Shown here: positions 18,490 through 26,526 of the stretch, one piece after another
Numbering within the stretch: the stretch's first letter is position 1
Layout: every line of letters starts with the position of its first letter
Notes under the pieces: model-generated
Seen by the model: the letters and a program-made list of their open reading frames with translations, nothing else
Databases searched by the model: none
Told to the model about the DNA's origin: nothing
Made by a program: the position numbers and the translations under genes
NCBI RefSeq assembly: GCF_003002815.1
Contig: NZ_PVTF01000020.1
Location: 100,260 to 164,259, forward strand
Reading direction: 5' to 3'
From: Umezawaea tangerina
GTDB taxonomy: Bacteria > Actinomycetota > Actinomycetes > Mycobacteriales > Pseudonocardiaceae
DNA length: 64,000 nucleotides

Positions 18490-18560
18490 GCGCCCCCCTC
18501 GACGAAGAAGGCACCGAACCTACGCGGTCCGATCTTCGCCGGGGGTGCGAACGGGGGAAC

Positions 18561-19586
18561 TCAGGCCAGGTCGACGACGACCTTCACGTCGTCCGGCCTG
18601 CGCTCCAGCGCGTCGGTGAACGAGTCGAGCGGCACCCGCCGGGTGACCAGCCCGCCCAGCCACGTCCGGTCGGCGGCGGCGAGCGCGGCGGCGGCCGTGC
18701 GGTAGTCGCCCAGCCCGGCGTTGACCGACCCGACGACCACGCGGTTGTGCAGCACGAGCTCGTCGGTCACGACCCGGTCGGCGGCGAACGTCCCGGTGTC
18801 GCCGGACAGCCCGGTCAGCGCCGTCACCGCGGAGCGGCGGACGGCCTCCCAGACCAGCTCGGCCACGCCGGTGCACTCGATCGCCACGTCCACCTCGGGC
18901 ACGGTGTCCACAGTGGAGTGGTAGGTCGCGCCCAGCCCGCGCACCAGGTCCGGCTTGCGCCCGGACGTCGCCCGGTCGACCACGTGCGCGATGAGACCCC
19001 GCTGCACGGCCAGCATCGCGGCCAGCAGGCCGATCGGGCCCGCGCCGGTGACCAGCACCGTGCGCGGGGTGAGGTGCGCGCGGCGGCAGTTCAGCAGGAC
19101 CTGGTCCCACGCCTTCGCCACCACCGACCCCGGCTCGGTCAGCACGCCGAGGTCGCCCAGGGTCGGGTCGAGCTTCACGGCGAACTTCGGCGGCACGGTC
19201 CAGCGCTGCATCCCGTAGCCGTCGAGCTCCTTGATCCCGCGCTCGGTGTACCGGCCGTTCTGGCAGAAGTCCCAGGCGTCCTCCGCGCACGCCGGGCACG
19301 GCGCGGCGTCCGGCCTGCGCACGACCCCGGCGACCAGGTCGCCCGGTGCCAGGTCGCCGCCCATCGGGGCCGCCAGCACGCGGCCGAGCGACTCGTGGAA
19401 CAGCACGAACCCGGACCTGCCGGGCGGCGGCGTGCCGAAGCCGTCGCGCACGATCTCCACGTCGGTGCCGCACATCCCCACGAGCAGGCCCTCCACCAGC
19501 ACCTCGCCGTCGGCGGGCACGGGCTCGTCCCACTCGACGACCTCGGCCTGCTCCGGGTTACCGGGGACCGCGAACGCCGCCTTCAC
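18561..19586 (-). CDS. Zinc-dependent dehydrogenase, glucose 1-dehydrogenase-like
   Basis: This 341-residue medium-chain dehydrogenase has the catalytic-zinc Cys in GMCGTD, His and Glu in FHES, a small Cys cluster (CPACAEDAWDFC) for structural zinc with three visible cysteines, and a Rossmann motif VTGAGPIGLLA. The overall pattern is that of archaeal/actinobacterial glucose 1-dehydrogenases, which oxidise glucose to gluconolactone with NAD(P). The start is GTG and overlaps the stop of the GH15 gene (GTGA). Pairing with a GH15 enzyme that can release glucose supports the substrate guess. Confidence 0.82.
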   Translation of the reverse strand: MKAAFAVPGNPEQAEVVEWDEPVPADGEVLVEGLLVGMCGTDVEIVRDGFGTPPPGRSGFVLFHESLGRVLAAPMGGDLAPGDLVAGVVRRPDAAPCPACAEDAWDFCQNGRYTERGIKELDGYGMQRWTVPPKFAVKLDPTLGDLGVLTEPGSVVAKAWDQVLLNCRRAHLTPRTVLVTGAGPIGLLAAMLAVQRGLIAHVVDRATSGRKPDLVRGLGATYHSTVDTVPEVDVAIECTGVAELVWEAVRRSAVTALTGLSGDTGTFAADRVVTDELVLHNRVVVGSVNAGLGDYRTAAAALAAADRTWLGGLVTRRVPLDSFTDALERRPDDVKVVVDLA

Positions 19587-21448
19587 CGGTCACCGCCGTT
19601 GCGGCGGTCGCGCTCGTCGCGCGTGTGGCCTTGGCCGTAGAGCACCGCGGCGCTGTTGACCAGCGCGAGGTGGCTGAAGGCCTGCGGGAAGTTGCCGGAC
19701 ATCCGGCCGGTGCGCGCGTCGTACTCCTCGGCGAGGAGCCCGACGTCGTTCACCAGGTCCACCAAGCGGTCGAACATCTCCACGGCCTCGTCTCGTCGGT
19801 CGGAGAGGGCGAGCGCGTCGACGAACCAGAACGAGCAGGCCAGGAACGAGCCCTCCTCGCCGCTGAGGCCGTCCACCTCGGACTCGCCGGGATCGGTGTC
19901 GTATCGGTCCACCAGGTCGCCGTGCTTCAGGCCGCGGCGGATCGCGTCGATGGTGCCGAGCACGCGGGGGTCGTCACCCGGCAGGAACCCGACGGCGGGG
20001 ATGAGCAGCGTCGCCGCGTCCAGCTCGGTGCCGCCGTAGAACTGGGTGAACGCGCCCAGCTCGGCGTTCCAGCCCTTCTCCAGCACCTCGGCGTGCACCC
20101 GGTCGCGCAGCTCGCGCCACTCGTCCACCGGTCCGGGCAGCCCGTACTGCTCGGCCGCCCGCACGGCCCGGTCGAACGCGACCCACACCATCACCCGCGA
20201 GTGGGTGAAGTACCGGTCCGGGCCGCGCACCTCCCACAGCCCCTTGTCCGGGCGGTCCCAGATCCCGCGCAGGTGCCGCATCATGCCGCGCTGCATCGCC
20301 CACGACTCCGCGGACTCCGCGATGCCGCGTTCGCGGGCCAGGTGCAGCGCGTCCATCACCTCGCCGTACACGTCGAGCTGGAGCTGCCGGTAGGCCGCGT
20401 TGCCGATCCGCACCGGCTTCGCGCCGCGGTAGCCGGGCAGCCAGTCGGCCTCCCACTCCACCAGGTGCCGCTCGCCGCCCAGCCCGTACATGATCTGCAG
20501 GTCCGCCGGGTCGCCCGCGACCGCGCGCAGCAGCCACCGCCGCCATGCCTCCGCCTCGCCGGACCGGCCGAAGTTGTCCAGCGCCAACAGGGTCAGCGTC
20601 GCGTCGCGCAGCCAGCAGTACCGGTAGTCCCAGTTGCGCTCGCCGCCGAAGGTCTCCGGCAGCGACGTCGTCGGCGCTGCCACGATGCCGCCGGTCGGCG
20701 CGTAGGTGAGGCCCTTCAACGTGATCAGCGACCGGCGCACTACGTCGCCGTGCGGCCCGTGGTAGCCGAGGTCGTCCGTCCAGTCCTTCCAGAACGCCTC
20801 GGACCGGCGCACCTCGGTCACCGCGTCCACCGGCAGCGGCGGCCGGTCGTGGGAGTAGGAGAACTCCATCACCCACGACAGCCGGTCGCCCTCGTCCACG
20901 GTGAACACGGCCTCGTGCGCCCGCTTCCCCTCGACCCGGTAGGGCAGCCGGTCGCCGTAGAGCGCGATCGCCGACGGCCCCGCGACCGCGAACACGCACT
21001 CGTCGCCGTTCGCCGATGCGGACCGGCGCACCCACGGCACCGAGTCGCCGTAGGCGAACCGCACCACCCACCGCAGCCTCACCTCCACCGACCCGGTGAG
21101 GCCCTCGACCACCCGCACGAGCCGCGTGTCCGCGTCGTCGTCGCTGTCCTCCGGCGGCATCGTGTCGACCAGCCGGATCGTGCCCTCGTCGGTGTCGAAC
21201 TCCGTCTCCAGCACCAGCGTGTTCTCCCGGTACCGCCGCCGCACCGCCGTCACCGGCGCCGTCGGCGCGATCCGCCAGTGCCCGTCGTCCTCGGTGCCCA
21301 GCAGCCGCGAGAAGCACGACGGCGAGTCGAACCGCGGCATGCACAACCAGTCCACCGACCCGTCCCGCCCGACCAGCGCCGCCGTCCTGAGGTCGGAGAG
21401 CAGCGCGTAGTCCTCGATGCGACCGGGTCCGGTGTCGTGTGCCACCAC
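19583..21448 (-). CDS. Glycoside hydrolase family 15 protein (trehalase/glucoamylase type)
   Basis: This 621-residue protein has the GH15 layout: an N-terminal beta-sandwich (IEDYALLSDLRTAALVGRDG and DWLCMPRFDSPSCF) and an (alpha/alpha)6 catalytic domain. One catalytic acid is expected near the RYCWLRDATLTLLAL segment, the other in GEEGSFLACSFWFVDAL. Actinobacterial members of this subtype include trehalases, so trehalose or a short glucan is a likely substrate. No signal peptide is seen, so it acts in the cytosol. It is cotranscribed with the dehydrogenase that follows. Confidence 0.9.
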   Translation of the reverse strand: MVAHDTGPGRIEDYALLSDLRTAALVGRDGSVDWLCMPRFDSPSCFSRLLGTEDDGHWRIAPTAPVTAVRRRYRENTLVLETEFDTDEGTIRLVDTMPPEDSDDDADTRLVRVVEGLTGSVEVRLRWVVRFAYGDSVPWVRRSASANGDECVFAVAGPSAIALYGDRLPYRVEGKRAHEAVFTVDEGDRLSWVMEFSYSHDRPPLPVDAVTEVRRSEAFWKDWTDDLGYHGPHGDVVRRSLITLKGLTYAPTGGIVAAPTTSLPETFGGERNWDYRYCWLRDATLTLLALDNFGRSGEAEAWRRWLLRAVAGDPADLQIMYGLGGERHLVEWEADWLPGYRGAKPVRIGNAAYRQLQLDVYGEVMDALHLARERGIAESAESWAMQRGMMRHLRGIWDRPDKGLWEVRGPDRYFTHSRVMVWVAFDRAVRAAEQYGLPGPVDEWRELRDRVHAEVLEKGWNAELGAFTQFYGGTELDAATLLIPAVGFLPGDDPRVLGTIDAIRRGLKHGDLVDRYDTDPGESEVDGLSGEEGSFLACSFWFVDALALSDRRDEAVEMFDRLVDLVNDVGLLAEEYDARTGRMSGNFPQAFSHLALVNSAAVLYGQGHTRDERDRRNGGDR

Positions 21449-21669
21449 CGGAGGCTATCCGGGCGGCCTGGTCGGGGCAGGTCGCCGGTCGGTGGGCTCG
21501 CCGGGGCGTTCGACCGGATCTTCGGCACCCCGCTCGCGGTGGTCCACATCGGGCGGAGTGAAGGTGAACGGAATTCCTTTTAGGGGTGGGACGTTTATCC
21601 GTCCGACGAGCCCGGTGCGGAAACCCGAATCGGCCTTCCCGGCGTTTCGCGGTCCGATACCTTGCCCCC

Positions 21670-22272
21670 ATGCGGAGTCACTGGCAGCGGGCCGCGGTGG
21701 TCGTCGTCGCCGCGGCGTTCCTCGGCGGCTGCTCGGAGAAGACGGCGGGCACGGCGTCGGCCGGGGCGGTCCAGGAGCGGAGTGCGACGGGGGCCGCGTC
21801 CGCGGTGTCGACGCCGGCCAGCGCGAAGCCGTCGGCGACCCGGCCGAAGAAGGTCGACCTCAAGGGCGTCGACTCGTGCGCGGTGCTGTCGGACGAGCAG
21901 AAGCAGCGGTTCGGGCTGACGAAGCCGCCGGGAACCCTGAGGTCGTCGGCCTACCGGGACGCGACGCTGTGCAGCATCGGGGCGGGCGACCTGACCTACG
22001 GCGTCGGGGTGGTGGTGTCCGCGAACGAGGGCGTGGAGCTCTACGAGTCGGGGGTCTCCAGCGGTGAGCTGACGCCGGTCCAGGTGGGTGGTTTCCCGGC
22101 GCTCACGGGTCGGTCGACGGCCGTGCTGCCGACGTGCACGGTGTACCTGGACGTGGCCGACGGGCAGCTGGTGGACCTCGGGGTGGACAGCACGAAGCTG
22201 CCGATGGACGAGCTGTGCGCGCGGGCGAAGACGATCGCGGAAGCAGTGGTCCAGACCCTCACCGCGGGCTGA
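21670..22272 (+). CDS. DUF3558-like lipoprotein
   Basis: This 200-residue protein has a lipoprotein signal with lipobox FLGGC and lipidated Cys21, then a low-complexity Ser/Thr/Ala linker and a globular part with three further Cys residues (DSCAVLS, ATLCSIG and LPTCTVYL). This matches DUF3558 lipoproteins, which are common in Pseudonocardiales and lack a known role. The ATG at 21670 gives the signal peptide; longer starts do not. The 221-base gap upstream (21449-21669) shows no gene. Confidence 0.75.
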   Translation: MRSHWQRAAVVVVAAAFLGGCSEKTAGTASAGAVQERSATGAASAVSTPASAKPSATRPKKVDLKGVDSCAVLSDEQKQRFGLTKPPGTLRSSAYRDATLCSIGAGDLTYGVGVVVSANEGVELYESGVSSGELTPVQVGGFPALTGRSTAVLPTCTVYLDVADGQLVDLGVDSTKLPMDELCARAKTIAEAVVQTLTAG

Positions 22273-22407
22273 AATGCTGCTCTGAGTAGAGCGCTTGAGT
22301 AGAACCGCGTGATTAGCGGCGGAACCATCCCACCGCGTCATGCATCCGAGTTAAAGTCATCTCAATTGCACACACTGGGGTATGTGCATCACTGAGGAGG
22401 GTGTGCC

Positions 22408-22797
22408 GTGTTCGTCGCGGATGGTGGTGGGGGCTCGTCGCAGCCCTCGATCCCCGAGTACAGCGGCTCGAAGCAGGGCCTGAGGGTCGACCCGTCGGCC
22501 ATTCCCGCTGCTCGGAAGGTGTTCGAGGACGCTCTCACGGAGCTGGACACGCAGTTGAGGGACACGGCTTCCGCGCTGAAGGCGAAGCAGTGGGCGATGG
22601 ACCCGGTCAGCAAGGAGACCGCGGAGAAGTTCAACCACGACACGTTCGCCTCCGGCGACTCGGCCGCGCTCACCGCGATCCTCGCCTACCGCGAGCAGCT
22701 CAACGGCGTTGTGACTCAGCTCACGCAGATCGAAGCCACCTACCGCCGGGTCGAAGGCGACAACGTCGCGTCCTGGGGGCGCATCAACCCCGCCTGA
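22408..22797 (+). CDS. PE-domain-like small type VII secretion protein
   Basis: This 129-residue helical protein is the first of a PE/PPE/EspG-like trio. It carries a candidate type VII secretion signal YRRVE (Tyr112, Glu116; YxxxE) after a long helical hairpin region, as expected for the PE partner. It would pair with the WxG-bearing protein encoded next. The GTG start follows GAGGAGG. No ESX core component (EccB-E) lies in the window, so it relies on a secretion machine elsewhere. Confidence 0.65.
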   Translation: MFVADGGGGSSQPSIPEYSGSKQGLRVDPSAIPAARKVFEDALTELDTQLRDTASALKAKQWAMDPVSKETAEKFNHDTFASGDSAALTAILAYREQLNGVVTQLTQIEATYRRVEGDNVASWGRINPA

Positions 22798-22852
22798 CCG
22801 GCCATCGCTCACCACGAACTGGATAGACCGCACCTGAGGGGGCGAAGGACTT

Positions 22853-24256
22853 ATGGGTGATCACCGCTGGCGCGGGTATACCCACGAAGAGCTGCACAAG
22901 ATGATCAACGCCGGTCCCGGCGTGTCCGCGTCGATCCCGCTCGAGGACAAGTGGGCGTCGCTCTCGGACACCCTGAGCCGGATCGACGCGTCCATCCACG
23001 AAGGACTCGAGAAGGTCGGGGCCGGCTGGGAAGGCGCCTCGGCCGAGGCCGCGACGGGCGCGCTGTCGCCGTTGTCGCAGTGGGCCGCGGACGCGGGCCA
23101 GGGCTCGGACACGATGAAGGTCTCCGCGCAGCTGCAGGGCGACTACATCGCGGACGCTCGCAAGGAGATGCCGGAACCGGTGGCGGTGACGACCGAGGCA
23201 CCGTCCACAGCGGACAAGGTGCTCGGCGCGCTGGCCGGCCCGGTCGGCATGATGCACGTGATCGACCAGCAGCGCGACCACGAGGCCCAGGAGGCCGCTC
23301 AGGAGAACGCTGAGCAGAAGGCCATCACGGTCATGAACAACTACCAGTCGAGCAGCGAGTGGAACAGCGGCACGCTGGGCCAGTTCGTCCCGCCGCCGCA
23401 GGTGGTCATCGACACCCCGCCGCCGGGTGGCGCCGGGTCGTACAACAGCTCCAGCGCGAACTACACGAGCGCCGACTCCTCGACCTACACGCCGAACGGC
23501 GGCAACGGCGGCGGTGGCACGACGAGCACGTCGTCGGCCGCGGCCCCGGTGCTGCCGCCCGCGCAGGTCAACCCGCCGCCGGTCTTCACCGGTGGTGGCG
23601 GTGGTGGCGGTGGCACGACGAACCCGTCGTGGACGCCCCCGCCGTCCGGTCCGCCGGTGCAGCCGCCGGTGAACCTCCCGCAGCCCACGCCTCCCAGGGC
23701 GCCGGTGCCCCCGCCCGTCGGCTTCCCGCCGCCGGGCAGCGGTCCGGTCCGCCCGCCGGTCACCGGTCCCGGCCGCGGCCCCGTGCCGCCCGGCAGGGCC
23801 CCGGTCCCGCCCGGCGGTCTCCGCCCCGGTCCGAACCCGGCCGGTGGCCCCGGCGTCGCCGGTCGTCCCGGCGGCCAGGGCGGTCTCCGTCCCGGCGCGC
23901 CCGGCGGTCCGGGTGGTGTCGGCGGCCCGAACGGCCCCGGTGCCCGCGGCGGCTTCGGCCCCGGCGGGACGCCCGGCGGCACCGGTGGTGCCAGGGGTCC
24001 CGCGGGCCAGTTCGGCCGTCCCGGCGCACCCGGCGGCTTCGGTCCCGGTGGGGCCGGTGCCGCGGGCGCGGCCGGTCGAGGCGGCCCCGGTGGCCGTCCC
24101 GGTCAGGGCGCGGGCGGCATGGGCGCCGGTCGCGGGGGCGACGGCGAGGAGGACGTCGAGCACAAGGTCGCCGACTACCTGGTCGAGACCGAGGACGTCT
24201 TCGGTGACGAGCGGCTCGTGGCGCCGCCCGTGATCGGGGAGGCGCCGCAGCAGTGA
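22853..24256 (+). CDS. PPE-domain-like protein with a Pro/Gly-rich tail
   Basis: This 467-residue protein has a helical N-terminal domain of about 180 residues with a WEG (W-x-G) turn at residues 59-61, then a long Pro/Gly-rich low-complexity region (about 185-430) and an acidic C-terminus. This is the layout of non-mycobacterial PPE-like substrates of type VII secretion. It sits between the PE-like gene and espG. The ATG follows a GGGGCGAAGGA purine-rich stretch. The tail is likely disordered and may span or decorate the cell wall. Confidence 0.7.
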   Translation: MGDHRWRGYTHEELHKMINAGPGVSASIPLEDKWASLSDTLSRIDASIHEGLEKVGAGWEGASAEAATGALSPLSQWAADAGQGSDTMKVSAQLQGDYIADARKEMPEPVAVTTEAPSTADKVLGALAGPVGMMHVIDQQRDHEAQEAAQENAEQKAITVMNNYQSSSEWNSGTLGQFVPPPQVVIDTPPPGGAGSYNSSSANYTSADSSTYTPNGGNGGGGTTSTSSAAAPVLPPAQVNPPPVFTGGGGGGGGTTNPSWTPPPSGPPVQPPVNLPQPTPPRAPVPPPVGFPPPGSGPVRPPVTGPGRGPVPPGRAPVPPGGLRPGPNPAGGPGVAGRPGGQGGLRPGAPGGPGGVGGPNGPGARGGFGPGGTPGGTGGARGPAGQFGRPGAPGGFGPGGAGAAGAAGRGGPGGRPGQGAGGMGAGRGGDGEEDVEHKVADYLVETEDVFGDERLVAPPVIGEAPQQ

Positions 24257-25059
24257 CGTACTTCGGGGGGCAGGCGGAGAGGGAGCCCATCTCCCTCTCC
24301 GCCGAGGAGTTCGACGTGCTGTGGGAGCACCTGAACCTGGGGCCGATGCCGTTGGTGATCAAGGTGCCGTCGCCGGGTAAGACGTCGCGCGAACGCCGTG
24401 ACCTGGAGACGCGGGTCTGGCACGCGCTGGAGGCCCGCGGCCTGGGTCGACCGGTCGGCCTGCACCCCGAGCTCGACGGGCTGCTCCGGATGTTCGTCCG
24501 CCCCGAACGCGAGGTGGACGCCAGGGTCTGGGTGGGCAGGAGCGTCCGGGTGCTGGCCGTCGCGAACGGCGACTGGGGTGCCATGGCGACGCTGTCGGAG
24601 AACCGGATCACGTTGCAGCGCGTGGCGGGGTCCGGGCTGCCGACGGCGGTGCTCGGCGCGCTGCCCCAGCACCCGGCCGGGTCCGGGCACTCGGTGACCA
24701 TGCCGAGCGCCGACCTGGAGGCCGCCGTCAAGGGCTCCGACGGCTCGGAGAAGGGCCTGGAGAACTCGTTGCGCGCCCGCGGTGTCCGCGACGAGGACGC
24801 CACCACGCTGGTGAAGATGTTCACCGGCCTCGTGCACACGGGGAACTTCGGCGCGGCCGCGCGGGACAAGTACGGCAAGCGCTGCCGCCCGGACCGCGTG
24901 GTCGCGTTCTTCGACACCGAGGACGGCCGTTACCTGCAGCAACGTCGAGCTTCGGGGGGAACCGAACCCTGGAGCACCTTCACGCCCACCGACCTGCGTA
25001 GGCTCACCTTCCAGCTGGACGAGTTGCTCGCGGAAGCCGTGCGCGACGCGAAGAGCTGA
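24253..25059 (+). CDS. ESX secretion-associated protein, EspG family
   Basis: This 268-residue protein fits the EspG family, cytosolic chaperones that bind PE-PPE pairs and keep them secretion-competent. The opening ISLSAEEFDVLWEHLNLGPMP and the C-terminal stretch RVVAFFDTEDGRYL plus a final helix are typical. The GTG start overlaps the PPE-like stop by GTGA, so chaperone and cargo are coupled. A hairpin terminator follows at 25070-25105. Confidence 0.85.
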   Translation: MTYFGGQAEREPISLSAEEFDVLWEHLNLGPMPLVIKVPSPGKTSRERRDLETRVWHALEARGLGRPVGLHPELDGLLRMFVRPEREVDARVWVGRSVRVLAVANGDWGAMATLSENRITLQRVAGSGLPTAVLGALPQHPAGSGHSVTMPSADLEAAVKGSDGSEKGLENSLRARGVRDEDATTLVKMFTGLVHTGNFGAAARDKYGKRCRPDRVVAFFDTEDGRYLQQRRASGGTEPWSTFTPTDLRRLTFQLDELLAEAVRDAKS

Positions 25060-25069
25060 TGTTCGACGT

Positions 25070-25105
25070 CTCGGGCCCGTGCCGCAGGAGTGCCACGGGC
25101 CCGAG
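25070..25105 (+). terminator. Terminator after espG
   Basis: A perfect 12-base inverted repeat (CTCGGGCCCGTG and complement) with a 12-base loop begins 10 bases past the espG stop and is followed by GCGTTTCTCC. A further CACGGGCCCGT at about 25123 can compete with the left arm. Confidence 0.75.
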
Positions 25106-25117
25106 GCGTTTCTCCGG

Positions 25118-25146
25118 ACTGTCACGGGCCCGTCCGGCACTAATCT
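25118..25146 (+). promoter_or_regulatory. Promoter for the SCP-like gene, probably leaderless
   Basis: TAATCT at 25141-25146 is a good -10 box and ACTGTC at 25118-25123 is a possible -35 box, 17 bases apart. The expected start of transcription falls on the GTG at 25153, so the message may be leaderless, as is common in actinobacteria. Confidence 0.5.
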
Positions 25147-25152
25147 GGTGGT

Positions 25153-25530
25153 GTGCCGTCGAAAACCGTTGACCCCAAGGAGCTGCGCGCCGCCGTGGCC
25201 GCCGTCCTGCCCTGGTTGGCAGGCGAGGCCGAGCAGCCCGAGCGGACCGTGCTGGCCGCCGCGGTGCGGCTGAGCCTGCGGACGCTGGAGCAGATCGCGC
25301 CGGGGCGCAGCGTCGAGGTGAGGGTGCCGCCGTTCGCGGCCGTGCAGTGCGTGCCCGGCCCCCGGCACACCCGCGGCACGCCGCCGAACGTGGTGGAGAC
25401 CGACCCTCGCACCTGGCTGGAGCTGGCGACCGGCCGGGTCGGCTGGGACGAGGCGCTGGCGGACGCCAAGGTCAGCGCGTCGGGGAGCAGGGCCGACCTG
25501 TCGGCCGTGCTGCCGGTGCTCCGCTTCTAG
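25153..25530 (+). CDS. Sterol carrier family (SCP_3-like) protein
   Basis: This 125-residue cytosolic protein matches the actinobacterial SCP-like family often found next to purF: an N-terminal helix with VAAVLPWLAG, a central strand region GRSVEVRVPPFAAVQCVPG, and HTRGTPPNVVETDPRTWLELATG, which is the usual signature. The fold may bind lipids, but no role is proven. A possible leaderless promoter precedes the GTG start. Its location before purF-purM agrees with conserved gene order. Confidence 0.75.
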   Translation: MPSKTVDPKELRAAVAAVLPWLAGEAEQPERTVLAAAVRLSLRTLEQIAPGRSVEVRVPPFAAVQCVPGPRHTRGTPPNVVETDPRTWLELATGRVGWDEALADAKVSASGSRADLSAVLPVLRF

Positions 25531-25533
25531 CTA

Positions 25534-25547
25534 GTTGATGGATCAAC
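25534..25547. promoter_or_regulatory. Palindromic operator upstream of the pirin gene
   Basis: GTTGATGGATCAAC is a perfect six-base inverted repeat with a two-base centre, 17 bases before the pirin ATG. The TTGAT-N2-ATCAA pattern fits MarR-type regulators. No such regulator gene is in the window. Confidence 0.55.
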
Positions 25548-25563
25548 CGGTTAGGTTGTCCTG

Positions 25564-26526
25564 ATGAGCAACGTGGAAGCCGGGCCCGAGGTCGTGGCCC
25601 ACGAGCCGTCGGACGCGCGTTCGGGGCCGGAGCTCCTCCAGCCGCGCCTCGTCCCCCTGGGCGGTCCGCGCGCCCAGCCGGTGCGGCGGACGCTGCCGCA
25701 GCGCACCAGGTCCCTGATCGGCGCCTGGTGCTTCGCCGACCACTACGGGCCGACCGACGACGTCGGGCTCATGTCCATCCCCGGCCACCCCCACACCGGG
25801 TTGCAGACGGTGTCCTGGCTGTTCGCGGGCACCATCGAGCACCGCGACACGGTGGGGTCGCACATGGTCGTCCGCGCGGGCGAGATGAACCTGATGACCG
25901 CGGGCAGGGGCATCGCCCACTCCGAGTACGCCGTGGCGGGCGACGAGGTGCTGCACGGCGTGCAGCTGTGGGTCGCGCTGCCCGACCGCGACCGGTTCTG
26001 CGAGCCGCGCTTCGAGCACCACGTGCCGGAGCCGTGGACGCTCGACGACGCGCGGGTGACGGTGTTCCTCGGGTCGCTCATGGGGTCGGTGTCGCCGGTC
26101 GCGACGAGCACGCCGCTGCTGGGCGCGCAGCTGGACGTCCCCGCCGGTGCCGCGCTGGTGCTGGACGTCGACCCGGCGTTCGAGCACGGGATCCTGGTGG
26201 ACTCCGGTGACGTCCGGGTCGCCGGAGCGGCCGCGACCGACGCCGAGCTCCTCTACCTGCCACCGGGGTCGTCGACGCTGACCGTCGAGACCGGCGACCG
26301 CCCGGTGCGCGCACTGCTGCTCGGCGGCACGCCGCTGGACGAGCGGATCGTCATGTGGTGGAACTTCATCGGCCGCACCCACGAGGAGGTCGAGCGGTTC
26401 CGCGCGGAGTGGCAGGAGCAGGCGCAGGCAGGCGGAACGGGTCCGTACGGCACGTTCCCCGACCCGTGGACCTCGGTCCTGCCCGCCCCCGCGCTGCCCA
26501 ACGCCCGCCTCAGGTCCCGCGGCTAG
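25564..26526 (+). CDS. Pirin family protein
   Basis: This 320-residue bicupin matches pirins. The metal-binding pattern is clear in the N-terminal cupin: GHPHTGLQTVSW with two His, EHRD, and GRGIAHSEY with His and Glu. Bacterial pirins bind Fe or Ni and either act as quercetin dioxygenases or modulate enzymes; the exact role here is open. The ATG is used with a palindromic operator just upstream. Its end overlaps the convergent hydrolase gene by four bases. Confidence 0.9.
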   Translation: MSNVEAGPEVVAHEPSDARSGPELLQPRLVPLGGPRAQPVRRTLPQRTRSLIGAWCFADHYGPTDDVGLMSIPGHPHTGLQTVSWLFAGTIEHRDTVGSHMVVRAGEMNLMTAGRGIAHSEYAVAGDEVLHGVQLWVALPDRDRFCEPRFEHHVPEPWTLDDARVTVFLGSLMGSVSPVATSTPLLGAQLDVPAGAALVLDVDPAFEHGILVDSGDVRVAGAAATDAELLYLPPGSSTLTVETGDRPVRALLLGGTPLDERIVMWWNFIGRTHEEVERFRAEWQEQAQAGGTGPYGTFPDPWTSVLPAPALPNARLRSRG

